This document shows, one piece after another, positions 54,632 through 61,727 of a DNA stretch of 64,000 nt. The notes beneath the pieces were generated by a model that was given only the letters and a program-made list of their open reading frames with translations, ran no database searches and was not told the DNA's origin. The position numbers and the translations under genes were made by a program. Position 1 is the stretch's first letter. Each line of letters begins with the position of its first letter. The DNA is from Armatimonadota bacterium (GTDB taxonomy: Bacteria > Bacteroidota > Ignavibacteria > OLB7), in contig JADZEY010000034.1 of the NCBI GenBank assembly GCA_020850315.1, positions 37,436-101,435 on the forward strand. Direction: 5' to 3'.

Positions 54632-56371
54632 TTAAAGTTTGCTTACTACCCCAAGCCTAAACCCCGTGAAGGAGTTCACCAGCCGGCAAACGCCGCCGGT
54701 GCAGACAATCCCCGCGCGGGTGGATCCGTACTCAAGGCTTAGCGTGTGGGCATTGCCAATGCGGTACGTTCCGCTCAGCGTTCCCCACAGTTGCTGCCCC
54801 CCTTGCTCGCTTTGGGTGGTGGTGTACTCAAACCGCCCGGCAACCGACCATTTGGGGGAGCGGGTGTACTCCACGGTTAGGGCAACGTTGTTGAAATTGC
54901 CATCGCTGGCCTTGATCCCCAAGCTGTCGTTTCCAGTGGTTTTCTTTTTGCTGTCGAACACATCCTGGACCTCGAAAATTGCGTGCAAGTTGTCCCGCTG
55001 GGTGAACGCATACTCCGACTCCAACATCACTGTGGATGCTGTGTAGTCTTCGGAGTGTGGCGCAATCAGCTTGCCGTCCCCCTCGCGGTAGGTACGGTTG
55101 TCGCGGCGTTGCAGTGCCATGCCAAGCGTCAAGTCCTCGGTGGCATCATACTCGGCATGGGCGGATAGTTCCCAATAGGGTGAGTAGGTGATGTCGCTAA
55201 GGGAAGGGAACTTCAGCGGGGATTCGTTCAATCGCAGATATTCGGTGCGGTCTTTGGAGTTGGGGGTTGTGTCTTTTGGGATGAACATCGTCTGCCAAGC
55301 GTTGTGGCGGCTTGCTCCGGCCCCTTGCAGCGTCACCGAAAGCTCCTCCATTGGCGTGATAATCATATCCACCATAAAACCGACCTCATCGCTGAAATCA
55401 ACCGGGTGCGGGTTCCGATCCAGCAGTGCCTTGCTGTATTCCGGCACCAGCGTTGGCGCGTTCTGGAACGGCAGTGCGCGCGACTGGCGGTCGCTGGTGG
55501 CTTGGAAACTTGGCTTCACCAAATCGAATTGGTAGCTTTTGTATTGTGCTGTGACGCTCACCATCTCCCCCACGTAGCCAAGCATCCCGTACCATCCATT
55601 TCCCCGTTCGTTCGAGTCCCCGGTTTGCCGCACAAAGTCGTTGATCTGATTCCGTTTGTCGGCGTAGTTCAGATAAGCGCTGAATTGGTTGTAGTTCAGG
55701 CGGGTAAAAATTTCCCGCAAGTAGGAATCGAACGGGCGGCGGAATCCGTTTGGCGTGCGCTGCCCGCTGACGGCAAGGTAGGTTGCGCCAACGCCAACCC
55801 CGGTTGTGGGGCGAATCTCGCCCGAGGCACCCCGCAGCAAGTATTGCTCAACGCGGGTGTTGCTTAGGATGTCGGCAAAATCCATCACCCCACCAAAGGC
55901 TTGGGCCGAAAGATCCTGATCCTCGTAGCCCAGTTTCACCCCCAGCGTTGGTGCATCGAACCCGATGGGGCGGCTCTCGAAGGAGTTCATCACCAGACCA
56001 CGCCCAATCAGGTTGTAGAAATTGCCAGCCCGCGCGCTAAGCCCGTCGCGGCGGAACTCGGCGTAGTATTCTTTTATGCCGATGGTGTCGCGCCCGTACT
56101 CGCGTGGTTTGTCAATCTGCGCCCGGAATCCCAGGGTGAAATCCCCCACAAAAAAACGGGTGTTGAACAGATTCTCCAGATACTCCTTGCGGAATGGGTT
56201 TTCCCCTTCGTATCGCTCCCCAATTCCGTAGCGGAACTCGTTGGAAAGGGAGTAATCAATGCGTGGGATTCCCGTTGAGTTTTGGGCCAGCACTGGCATC
56301 GCAAACGTGAACCACGTTGCCAGCAAGGGAAGGATAACCGAGAAGCGTGCAGATAGGTGTCTGGTAGCCAT
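54632..56371 (-). CDS. Large outer-membrane barrel protein (DUF6029-like)
   Basis: A 579-aa exported protein (signal RFSVILPLLATWFTFAMPVL, cleavage near AQN). After DYSLSNEFRYGIGERYEGENP the protein is a series of beta-hairpins (FFVGDFTLGFRAQIDKPR, EYYAEFRRDGLSARAGNFYN, LGVKLGYEDQDLSAQAFGG, YNQFSAYLNYADK). Its pattern matches DUF6029-type outer-membrane proteins of Bacteroidota, a loose match. The C-terminal strand ends with FRLGVVSKL. It could be a porin or channel; function unknown. The ATG at 56371 is the one that gives a signal peptide. Confidence 0.7.
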   Translation of the reverse strand: MATRHLSARFSVILPLLATWFTFAMPVLAQNSTGIPRIDYSLSNEFRYGIGERYEGENPFRKEYLENLFNTRFFVGDFTLGFRAQIDKPREYGRDTIGIKEYYAEFRRDGLSARAGNFYNLIGRGLVMNSFESRPIGFDAPTLGVKLGYEDQDLSAQAFGGVMDFADILSNTRVEQYLLRGASGEIRPTTGVGVGATYLAVSGQRTPNGFRRPFDSYLREIFTRLNYNQFSAYLNYADKRNQINDFVRQTGDSNERGNGWYGMLGYVGEMVSVTAQYKSYQFDLVKPSFQATSDRQSRALPFQNAPTLVPEYSKALLDRNPHPVDFSDEVGFMVDMIITPMEELSVTLQGAGASRHNAWQTMFIPKDTTPNSKDRTEYLRLNESPLKFPSLSDITYSPYWELSAHAEYDATEDLTLGMALQRRDNRTYREGDGKLIAPHSEDYTASTVMLESEYAFTQRDNLHAIFEVQDVFDSKKKTTGNDSLGIKASDGNFNNVALTVEYTRSPKWSVAGRFEYTTTQSEQGGQQLWGTLSGTYRIGNAHTLSLEYGSTRAGIVCTGGVCRLVNSFTGFRLGVVSKL

Positions 56372-56472
56372 GATGAATCGTTGATTCGCAAGCTGAGAGG
56401 ACTGTTGAGCGGAAAACGTGGGGCGATAATACAAAAATCTGGTGTGGCAAGAAGAGCCGATCACGGCTTCTT

Positions 56473-57174
56473 CTACTCTTCTTGGCTGCGCTGATTCCAA
56501 AGCCAATACCCGCCGCGAATGCCTTCCACGTTGGAGATGATGGAGACATCGGAAGGGAGTTGCAGCGTCACTTTTTTTGCATTGCCGCCGCCAAGATAAA
56601 GGTGGTCGAAGTGGGTCAGGGTTCGCAAGGTGGCAATGGCCAGTTCCAGCCTGCTGTTCCACTTGCTGTTGCCGGCTTCTTTCCGTGCCGGGTTTCCCAG
56701 CTGTTGTTCGTAGCTCTCCCCTTTTCGGAACGGGTGGTGGGCAAGCTCCAAATGTGGCCCCAATCGCCCATCCTCAAACAGCGATGTTCCGAACCCCGTT
56801 CCCAACGTGACCACCATCTCCACCCCTTTCCCTTCAATGGCTGCCAGCCCTTGCATATCGGCATCGTTAGCAACCCGGGTTGGGTATCCCAGCAGTATCT
56901 GAAGCCCCGTTACCAGATTGAAGCCAATCAATGATTCATCCAAATTAGCGGCGGTGCGGATCACTCCGCCCCGCACCACCCCCGGGTAGCCAACGGCAAT
57001 ATGGGTGAATGCTGGCAGCGGTTTCACCAGTTGGGTGATGGTTTCCAGCAATGCGTCGGGGGTGCATGGCTGCGGCGTTTCAAGGCGAACCCGCTCGGTA
57101 AGCATTGCCGCTTTGTCCCCCAGCACTGCCCCTTTCACTCCGCTTCCGCCAATGTCAATAGATAGGATGTTCAT
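56473..57174 (-). CDS. ROK-family glucokinase, polyphosphate-glucokinase-like
   Basis: A 233-aa sugar kinase of the ROK/PPGK group. The phosphate-1 motif is LSIDIGGSGVKGAV (6-10), the sugar-binding site follows in VGYPGVV, NDAD at 103-106 carries the general-base Asp, and the second phosphate motif is VTLGTGFGTSLFEDG. It would phosphorylate glucose with polyphosphate or ATP. The polyphosphate preference is inferred from similarity to PPGK and from the Ppk1 gene in the same window. The ATG at 57174 starts at the conserved strand. The YkgJ-like gene 87 bp upstream is in the same orientation. Confidence 0.83.
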   Translation of the reverse strand: MNILSIDIGGSGVKGAVLGDKAAMLTERVRLETPQPCTPDALLETITQLVKPLPAFTHIAVGYPGVVRGGVIRTAANLDESLIGFNLVTGLQILLGYPTRVANDADMQGLAAIEGKGVEMVVTLGTGFGTSLFEDGRLGPHLELAHHPFRKGESYEQQLGNPARKEAGNSKWNSRLELAIATLRTLTHFDHLYLGGGNAKKVTLQLPSDVSIISNVEGIRGGYWLWNQRSQEE

Positions 57175-57261
57175 GGTTGTGTTGGATTCATTAACGATAC
57201 AAGCATCGCCGCCGTGGCAAAGAAACAATCTAACGGTGAAATAGCCAATTATGGACGGGGA

Positions 57262-57564
57262 TTAATTGCGGCGCGGCTGGGTGAGAACTTCCAGTTGGGT
57301 TAGGTAGCGGACGGCTTCCTGGGCACTGTTACCGCACATTTCTGGCGATGGCCGTAGCCCCAAGCAAACAGCTGGGCGTTCCGGCAGCCCGAACAGCTTG
57401 CAGCGGTTGTCCGCCGTTAGTTGCACACACCGAACACCCGCCGGTTTCCCGTTCGGCATTCCCGGGATTGGCGAGCTGATGGAAGGGGCAATGCAGCAGG
57501 CTCCGCAGCCAACGCGGCAGGCAGGTGATGGTGCATGTGTGGAAGGTTCGTCGGGCATTATCAT
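57262..57564 (-). CDS. YkgJ-type cysteine-cluster protein
   Basis: A short protein (~100 aa) with a cysteine-rich pattern [12 protein letters not shown], then [30 protein letters not shown]. The YkgJ family binds iron-sulfur or zinc through these cysteines; its role is unknown. The exact start is unclear (in-frame starts at 57582, 57564 and 57558). It is divergent to the Fic gene, whose repeat-rich control region is between them. Confidence 0.75.
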   Translation of the reverse strand: MIMPDEPSTHAPSPACRVGCGACCIAPSISSPIPGMPNGKPAGVRCVQLTADNRCKLFGLPERPAVCLGLRPSPEMCGNSAQEAVRYLTQLEVLTQPRRN

Positions 57565-57676
57565 CGTTGGTGCACGTACCATTCGCTTTCTGTTCTGCGG
57601 CCACGGTTTCGCAGCACCCGGCCAGCCGCGCAAGGTGGGGGGGAGCAATCTATGCAGAGTGATGTGGCGATTGGCG

Positions 57677-57721
57677 AACGTTTATAAAACATTTATAAAA
57701 CGTTTATAAATTATAAACGTT
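57677..57721 (+). promoter_or_regulatory. Four-unit repeat operator before the Fic gene
   Basis: Three head-to-tail 11-bp copies of AACRTTTATAA begin at 57677, 57688 and 57699 with no gap, and a reverse-complementary copy TTATAAACGTT occupies 57711-57721. The 11-bp period places the sites on one face of the helix. Position, 15 bp before the TTG and 35 bp before the ATG of the Fic gene, suggests an operator for cooperative binding by a regulator, perhaps the Fic protein's own C-terminal winged helix. Confidence 0.8.
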
Positions 57722-57756
57722 ATGTTCGCAATCGTTTGACCATCCGCAATGTATCC

Positions 57757-59127
57757 ATGAAACTACCAGCAACCCCGCCAAGCCCCGAAACACTTCTGCA
57801 AACGTTAGGAACGACTGCCAACGTTGCGGAGCGGCTTATTCAGATTGCGATGGCTCGGTTCGGCCCAGCACCGAATCATAACTATCGCCACTGGGACACC
57901 TTGCGCCATGTGAAGCCGCCCGAAGGCTTCACTGTGGAAGAATGGTGGTTGGGCATTCGGATGGCTCGGCAATCGTTAAGCCGCACCTTGCCAATCATGG
58001 ATTGCAACGACAATCCGTTCTTCTTCACAATGACCGATCCGGGGCTATACTACCTGTGGCATATTGATAGCCAAGCAAGCGGCGCGATTCATAGCCCGCC
58101 AGCATTGCTGAACGAACGCGAGCGTGAACGCCATATCAAAAGGTCGTTGATGGAGGAAGCGATTCAATCTAGCCGGCTTGAGGGGGCGGTAACAACACGG
58201 GGTGTGGCAAAGGAGATGATAACCACACAGCGGAAGCCACGGAACCGCTCGGAGCAGATGATCCTGAACAACTACAATGCCATGCAGTTCATCGGCCAGA
58301 TGAAGCATGAGGCGTTGACACCAGCAATGATTCTTGAACTACAGCAGATACTGACCCGCGACACCCTTGATGATGCTTCTGCCGCAGGGCGTTTCCGTCG
58401 GCCAGATGAGCAGGTGGTGGTGATTGATAAGCGCGATAACGAAGTGCTGCATTCCCCCCCCGCCGCTGCCAAATTGAAGCAACGGATGGAGCGGCTGTGC
58501 AGCTTCGCAAACCAGCCCGACGATTTGTCGCCGAACGCGCTCTATCTCCACCCTGTTGTTCGCTCCATCCTTCTACATTTTTGGCTGGCCTACGACCACC
58601 CGTTTGTGGATGGCAACGGGCGAACCGCACGGGCGTTGTTCTACTGGTCAATGGCACATCGGGGATATTGGTTGTGTGAGTATTTGACCATCTCCAGCAT
58701 CTTGACGAAAGCACCAGCACGGTATGAGCAATCATTTTTGTACACCGAGACGGACAACAACGATGCCACCTACTTTGTGCTGGCACAGCTTCGCGTGATC
58801 GAGCGGGCGATTCATGAATTATTCAGAAGATTAGAGCAGCAATCCAACGCCACAAAACAGGTAACCGCAGCATTGCAGCAAATGAACCAAGCCGCACGGT
58901 TGCTGAACCCACGCCAGATTGCGTTGCTTACCCATGCCATGGCCCACCCCAACGCAAACTACACAGTACACACCCACATGAACGCCCATGGCGTAACCTA
59001 CCTGACCGCACGCACTGATCTGCTGAAACTGGCCAGACAGGGGCTGTTGGAACAACAGAAAATCGGCAAGGTGGTGTACTTCGCGCTACCTCCAGATTTT
59101 CAGCACCAGCTGCTGCAATTGCAGTAA
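57757..59127 (+). CDS. Fic-domain AMP-transferase, class II (N-terminal inhibition)
   Basis: A 456-aa protein. An N-terminal helical region (~1-100) leads to the inhibitory alpha-helix motif Ser138-Ser-Arg-Leu-Glu142-Gly (SxxxEG), the class II anti-Fic signature that blocks ATP binding. The Fic core follows with the catalytic HPFVDGNGRTAR (His281) preceded by the usual PNALYLHPVVRSILLHFWLAYD helix. The C-terminus (RQIALLTHAMAHPNANYTV, AHGVTYLTARTDLLKLARQG) is winged-helix-like. It should transfer AMP to a target hydroxyl or act as deAMPylase. The ATG at 57757 is used; a TTG at 57736 is in frame. The repeat operator just upstream supports autoregulation. Confidence 0.92.
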   Translation: MKLPATPPSPETLLQTLGTTANVAERLIQIAMARFGPAPNHNYRHWDTLRHVKPPEGFTVEEWWLGIRMARQSLSRTLPIMDCNDNPFFFTMTDPGLYYLWHIDSQASGAIHSPPALLNERERERHIKRSLMEEAIQSSRLEGAVTTRGVAKEMITTQRKPRNRSEQMILNNYNAMQFIGQMKHEALTPAMILELQQILTRDTLDDASAAGRFRRPDEQVVVIDKRDNEVLHSPPAAAKLKQRMERLCSFANQPDDLSPNALYLHPVVRSILLHFWLAYDHPFVDGNGRTARALFYWSMAHRGYWLCEYLTISSILTKAPARYEQSFLYTETDNNDATYFVLAQLRVIERAIHELFRRLEQQSNATKQVTAALQQMNQAARLLNPRQIALLTHAMAHPNANYTVHTHMNAHGVTYLTARTDLLKLARQGLLEQQKIGKVVYFALPPDFQHQLLQLQ

Positions 59128-59136
59128 GAAATATGA

Positions 59137-59144
59137 TAGGTTTG
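59137..59144 (+). promoter_or_regulatory. Possible -7 box before leucine dehydrogenase
   Basis: TAGGTTTG fits the TAnnTTTG consensus, about 155 bp before the ATG at 59299, right after the Fic stop. No good -33 box is at the standard distance. Confidence 0.35.
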
Positions 59145-59298
59145 CCGTTCTTTCGTATTGTTCCTGCAAACCGATGCCAGCAACTTCCCCGAAGTATCTT
59201 GCACATCCAATCGGCAGATAGCAATGTTGGCCAATGCCAACCGCTACCGTTTCTGGTGCCGATTCCCGACAACCAAAACCCGATTTCCAACAACCAGC

Positions 59299-60363
59299 AT
59301 GGCTCTTCTTGATTCAATGGTGGACTACGGCCACGAGCAAGTGGTCTTCTGCTCGGACCCAGTTTCTGGGCTGCGTGCCATTATCGCTATCCACAACACC
59401 ACGCTGGGGCCCGCGCTTGGCGGAACCCGAATGTGGCACTATAAATCCGACAGTGCCGCACGCGAGGATGTGCTGAGGCTTTCGCGTGGGATGACCTACA
59501 AGGCAGCTATCGCAGGGCTGAATTTAGGAGGGGGGAAAGCCGTGATTATCGGTGACCCGCGCCGGAATAAATCGGAAGCTCTCTTCCGCTCGTTCGGGCG
59601 GTTTGTGGAAGGGCTTGGCGGGCGCTACATCACCGCCGAAGACGTTGGAACCTCCGTTGCCGACATGGCTTGGGTGCGGATGGAAACCAAGCACGTCACC
59701 GGCGTGAACAGTGCCGGAGGAAGTGGCGACCCATCCCCGTTCACTGCCTATGGTGTCTATCACGGAATAAAAGCAGCGGCAAAAAAAGCGTTTGGAAACG
59801 ACTCACTCAATCGCCGTAAAATTGCCGTCCAGGGGGCGGGGAATGTTGCCAGCCACCTGGTGGCGCATCTGGTCCACGAAGGGGCAAAAGTGACGGTCTC
59901 GGATATCTACGATGATAAGGTCCAGCAGCTTGTTGCCGACCACAACGTGGCTACGGTAGAGCCGGATGCCATTTACGATGTTGATTGCGACATCTTTGCG
60001 CCCTGTGCGTTGGGGGCTTGCATCAACGACGACACCATCCCCCGACTTCATGCACGGGTGATTGCCGGCGGAGCCAACAACCAGCTGGACGACCCCGCAC
60101 GCCACGCCCCAATCCTTCGTGAGCGTGGAATCTTGTATATCCCCGATTATGTTATCAATGCTGGCGGACTGATGAATGTGGCGTTGGAGCTGGAAGGCTA
60201 CTCGCGCGAGCGTGCGTTGCACCGCGCCGAAAGCATCTACGGCATTGTGGAGAACATCCTGAAGCTGAGCGAATCCCAAAACATACTAACCGTTGAGGCT
60301 TCCGATCGTTTAGCCGAAGAACGGATCAGCGCGATTGGGCATATTAAACAGCGGCACGTGTAA
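59299..60363 (+). CDS. Leucine dehydrogenase (Glu/Leu/Phe/Val dehydrogenase)
   Basis: A 354-aa NAD-dependent enzyme that reversibly deaminates branched-chain amino acids. The catalytic lysines are in the conserved [13 protein letters not shown] and [18 protein letters not shown] segments; the substrate-pocket motif [15 protein letters not shown] follows. The Rossmann domain has [24 protein letters not shown] and [10 protein letters not shown], and the end has [10 protein letters not shown] and [14 protein letters not shown]. Length matches leucine dehydrogenase. The ATG at 59299 was preferred to an earlier in-frame start at 59158 because residues before it are not conserved. Same strand as the Fic gene, 171 bp away. 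Confidence 0.93.
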   Translation: MALLDSMVDYGHEQVVFCSDPVSGLRAIIAIHNTTLGPALGGTRMWHYKSDSAAREDVLRLSRGMTYKAAIAGLNLGGGKAVIIGDPRRNKSEALFRSFGRFVEGLGGRYITAEDVGTSVADMAWVRMETKHVTGVNSAGGSGDPSPFTAYGVYHGIKAAAKKAFGNDSLNRRKIAVQGAGNVASHLVAHLVHEGAKVTVSDIYDDKVQQLVADHNVATVEPDAIYDVDCDIFAPCALGACINDDTIPRLHARVIAGGANNQLDDPARHAPILRERGILYIPDYVINAGGLMNVALELEGYSRERALHRAESIYGIVENILKLSESQNILTVEASDRLAEERISAIGHIKQRHV

Positions 60364-60399
60364 GGGGCAGCTTGCTGGGGAAGAACACGACAGGGTAGG

Positions 60400-60495
60400 C
60401 AGTAGTACTTGACCTTTAGTCCCTGGTCATTAGTCCTTAGTATGAAGCGTGGTTGCTTCCTATTGACAACTGATTCCTGATTCCCGACAACCATT
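60400..60495. repeat. 7-bp periodic spacer repeats
   Basis: The stretch between leucine dehydrogenase and nusB contains ACTTGACCTTTAGTCCC, GGTCATTAGTCCTTAG and GACAACTGATTCCTGATTC-like units with a 7-bp beat. It fills the short spacer with repeats like those at 32011 and 61626. Confidence 0.5.
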
Positions 60496-60528
60496 AACCG
60501 AGTGACTTTTTTGACATCATACTCATTG

Positions 60529-61017
60529 ATGAACGACGACGACATTGAACGCACAGCTCCCACGCGGCGATTAGTGCGCGAGCGGGTGATGCAAACCTTG
60601 TACGCGTACGAACTTGGCCATGAGCATGGTGGCGAATCCATGGAGTTTCTGGCTGCGCAGATTGTGCAGCCGGAGTTGAAAGGGAACAGCGAGTTGTTAG
60701 AGTTTGCCCAAGACTTGATGCGTCGCGTGATGAACAACCTGATGGAGCTTGACACCATCATCCGCTCGCTGGCCGAAAACTGGGACTTCTCCCGCATTGC
60801 TCCCATTGATAAAGTGTTGCTTCGGATGGGGATTGCCGAGATACTCTACTTCCCCGAAATCCCCCCCCGCGTCACCATCAACGAGGTGATTGAAATCGCC
60901 AAACGCTACTCCACCGATAAATCTGGCATCTTCCTGAACGGTGTGCTGGATGGTGTGCTGGCCAAGCTGAAAAAGGAGGGGCGATTCAAAAAATCGGGAC
61001 GGGGATTGTTGGAATGA
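60529..61017 (+). CDS. nusB: Transcription antitermination factor NusB
   Basis: A 162-aa all-helical RNA-binding protein that with NusE binds boxA RNA in rRNA operons. The N-terminal TRRLVRERVMQTLYAYELGH is the family start pattern, and WDFSRIAPIDKVLLRMGIAEILYFPEIPPRVTINEVIEIAKRYSTDKSGIFLNGVLDGVL is the conserved C-terminal core of helices 5-8 (quoted here in part: INEVIEIAKRYS and GIFLNGVLDGVL). ATG at 60529 chosen; a GTG at 60502 is in frame but not family-like. A repeat tract begins one base after the stop. Confidence 0.92.
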   Translation: MNDDDIERTAPTRRLVRERVMQTLYAYELGHEHGGESMEFLAAQIVQPELKGNSELLEFAQDLMRRVMNNLMELDTIIRSLAENWDFSRIAPIDKVLLRMGIAEILYFPEIPPRVTINEVIEIAKRYSTDKSGIFLNGVLDGVLAKLKKEGRFKKSGRGLLE

Positions 61018-61097
61018 CGAATGTCGAGTGACGAGGGGCGAATGTCGAGTGACGAGGGGCGAATGTCGAGTGACGAGGGGCGAATGTCGAATGCCGA
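61018..61097. repeat. 21-bp tandem repeat directly after nusB
   Basis: Three full copies of a 21-bp unit (CGAATGTCGAGTGACGAGGGG at 61018, 61039 and 61060) plus a partial fourth run on from the nusB stop. A related piece is in the spacer at 25505-25525. The unit repeats create an apparent frame on the minus strand. Confidence 0.85.
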
Positions 61098-61345
61098 ATC
61101 AAAGCTGTGCGATACGGGGGCGTAGTGCTTGGCGATAGCCAGCGCTGCTCCCCCATCCTTTTTCCCTTCCCTCCTTTCCTGAAGTCTTTCTCCCTGACTT
61201 CTCCCCCTCCCCACACCTTTCCGATGGGCGAATATATTTCGCCCCTGTTCAGATCGTGGCTTCTTGCTGCGCAGGCGGTTCCGTAAATTCTATCTGCCGC
61301 TACCTTCCCATGCCCTCTTCGGGGCGTGGGGCTTTTCAGTTTATC
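61098..61345. other. 248-bp spacer with no recognised feature
   Basis: Between the tandem repeat and the inverted-repeat element. It contains pyrimidine-rich tracts (CTTCCCTCCTTTCC) but no gene, promoter box or hairpin that can be supported. Confidence 0.5.
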
Positions 61346-61530
61346 ACTGACCTTACGCAATACTATTGGCAATGTGTCCGATGTCCACCGAGAAACCCGC
61401 GAGATGGGCTATCGCCGCTGCTTCGCGGTGCTTCGTCGAAGACTCCATGTCGAAGACCCCAACCCTTCGGGGTCGAAGACCCCAACCCTTCGGGGCAATG
61501 ACGGAGGGGCGGCGTGTGCGTAAGGTGAGT
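61346..61530. mobile_element. Short TIR-bounded element (MITE-like), copy 2
   Basis: 185 bp with left end ACTGACCTTACGCA (61346-61359; one mismatch) and right end TGCGTAAGGTGAGT (61517-61530; exact). The interior shares most of its sequence with copy 1 (31613-31774) and carries an extra ~22-bp duplication CGAAGACCCCAACCCTTCGG. No transposase gene. Confidence 0.72.
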
Positions 61531-61727
61531 GACTAATGACCATTCTGCCAGCGGTGAAGGCGTTCATGGTTCGACACGCTCACCATGACGCTGCTATGTT
61601 CGTGGCTGAACGGACAGCCTCTTTCTAATGACCAATGACCAAGGACTAATGACCCTCTTTGCCACTGACCACTGACCACGAACATGCGTAACGTGAGTTT
61701 ATCAGTATTCCACACCAAGAAACAACC
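61531..61727. other. Repeat-dense leader in front of the DUF4062 gene
   Basis: It contains ACTAATGACCA/AAGGACTAATGACC and CACTGACCACTGACCAC 7-bp periodic units (61626-61679) and an isolated TIR-like motif TGCGTAACGTGAGT at 61685-61698. No gene lies here; the promoter of the downstream gene is probably inside, but no box could be assigned. Confidence 0.55.

Noticed and set aside
61018..61097. CRISPR-like tandem units
   Set aside because: The 21-bp units are contiguous without variable spacers, and no cas gene is near.
60906..61372. Minus-strand frames of 102 and 128 residues downstream of nusB with a DIRPSSL/APRHSTF repeat
   Set aside because: They are produced by the 21-bp tandem repeat and overlap the end of nusB; no homology pattern or ribosome site.
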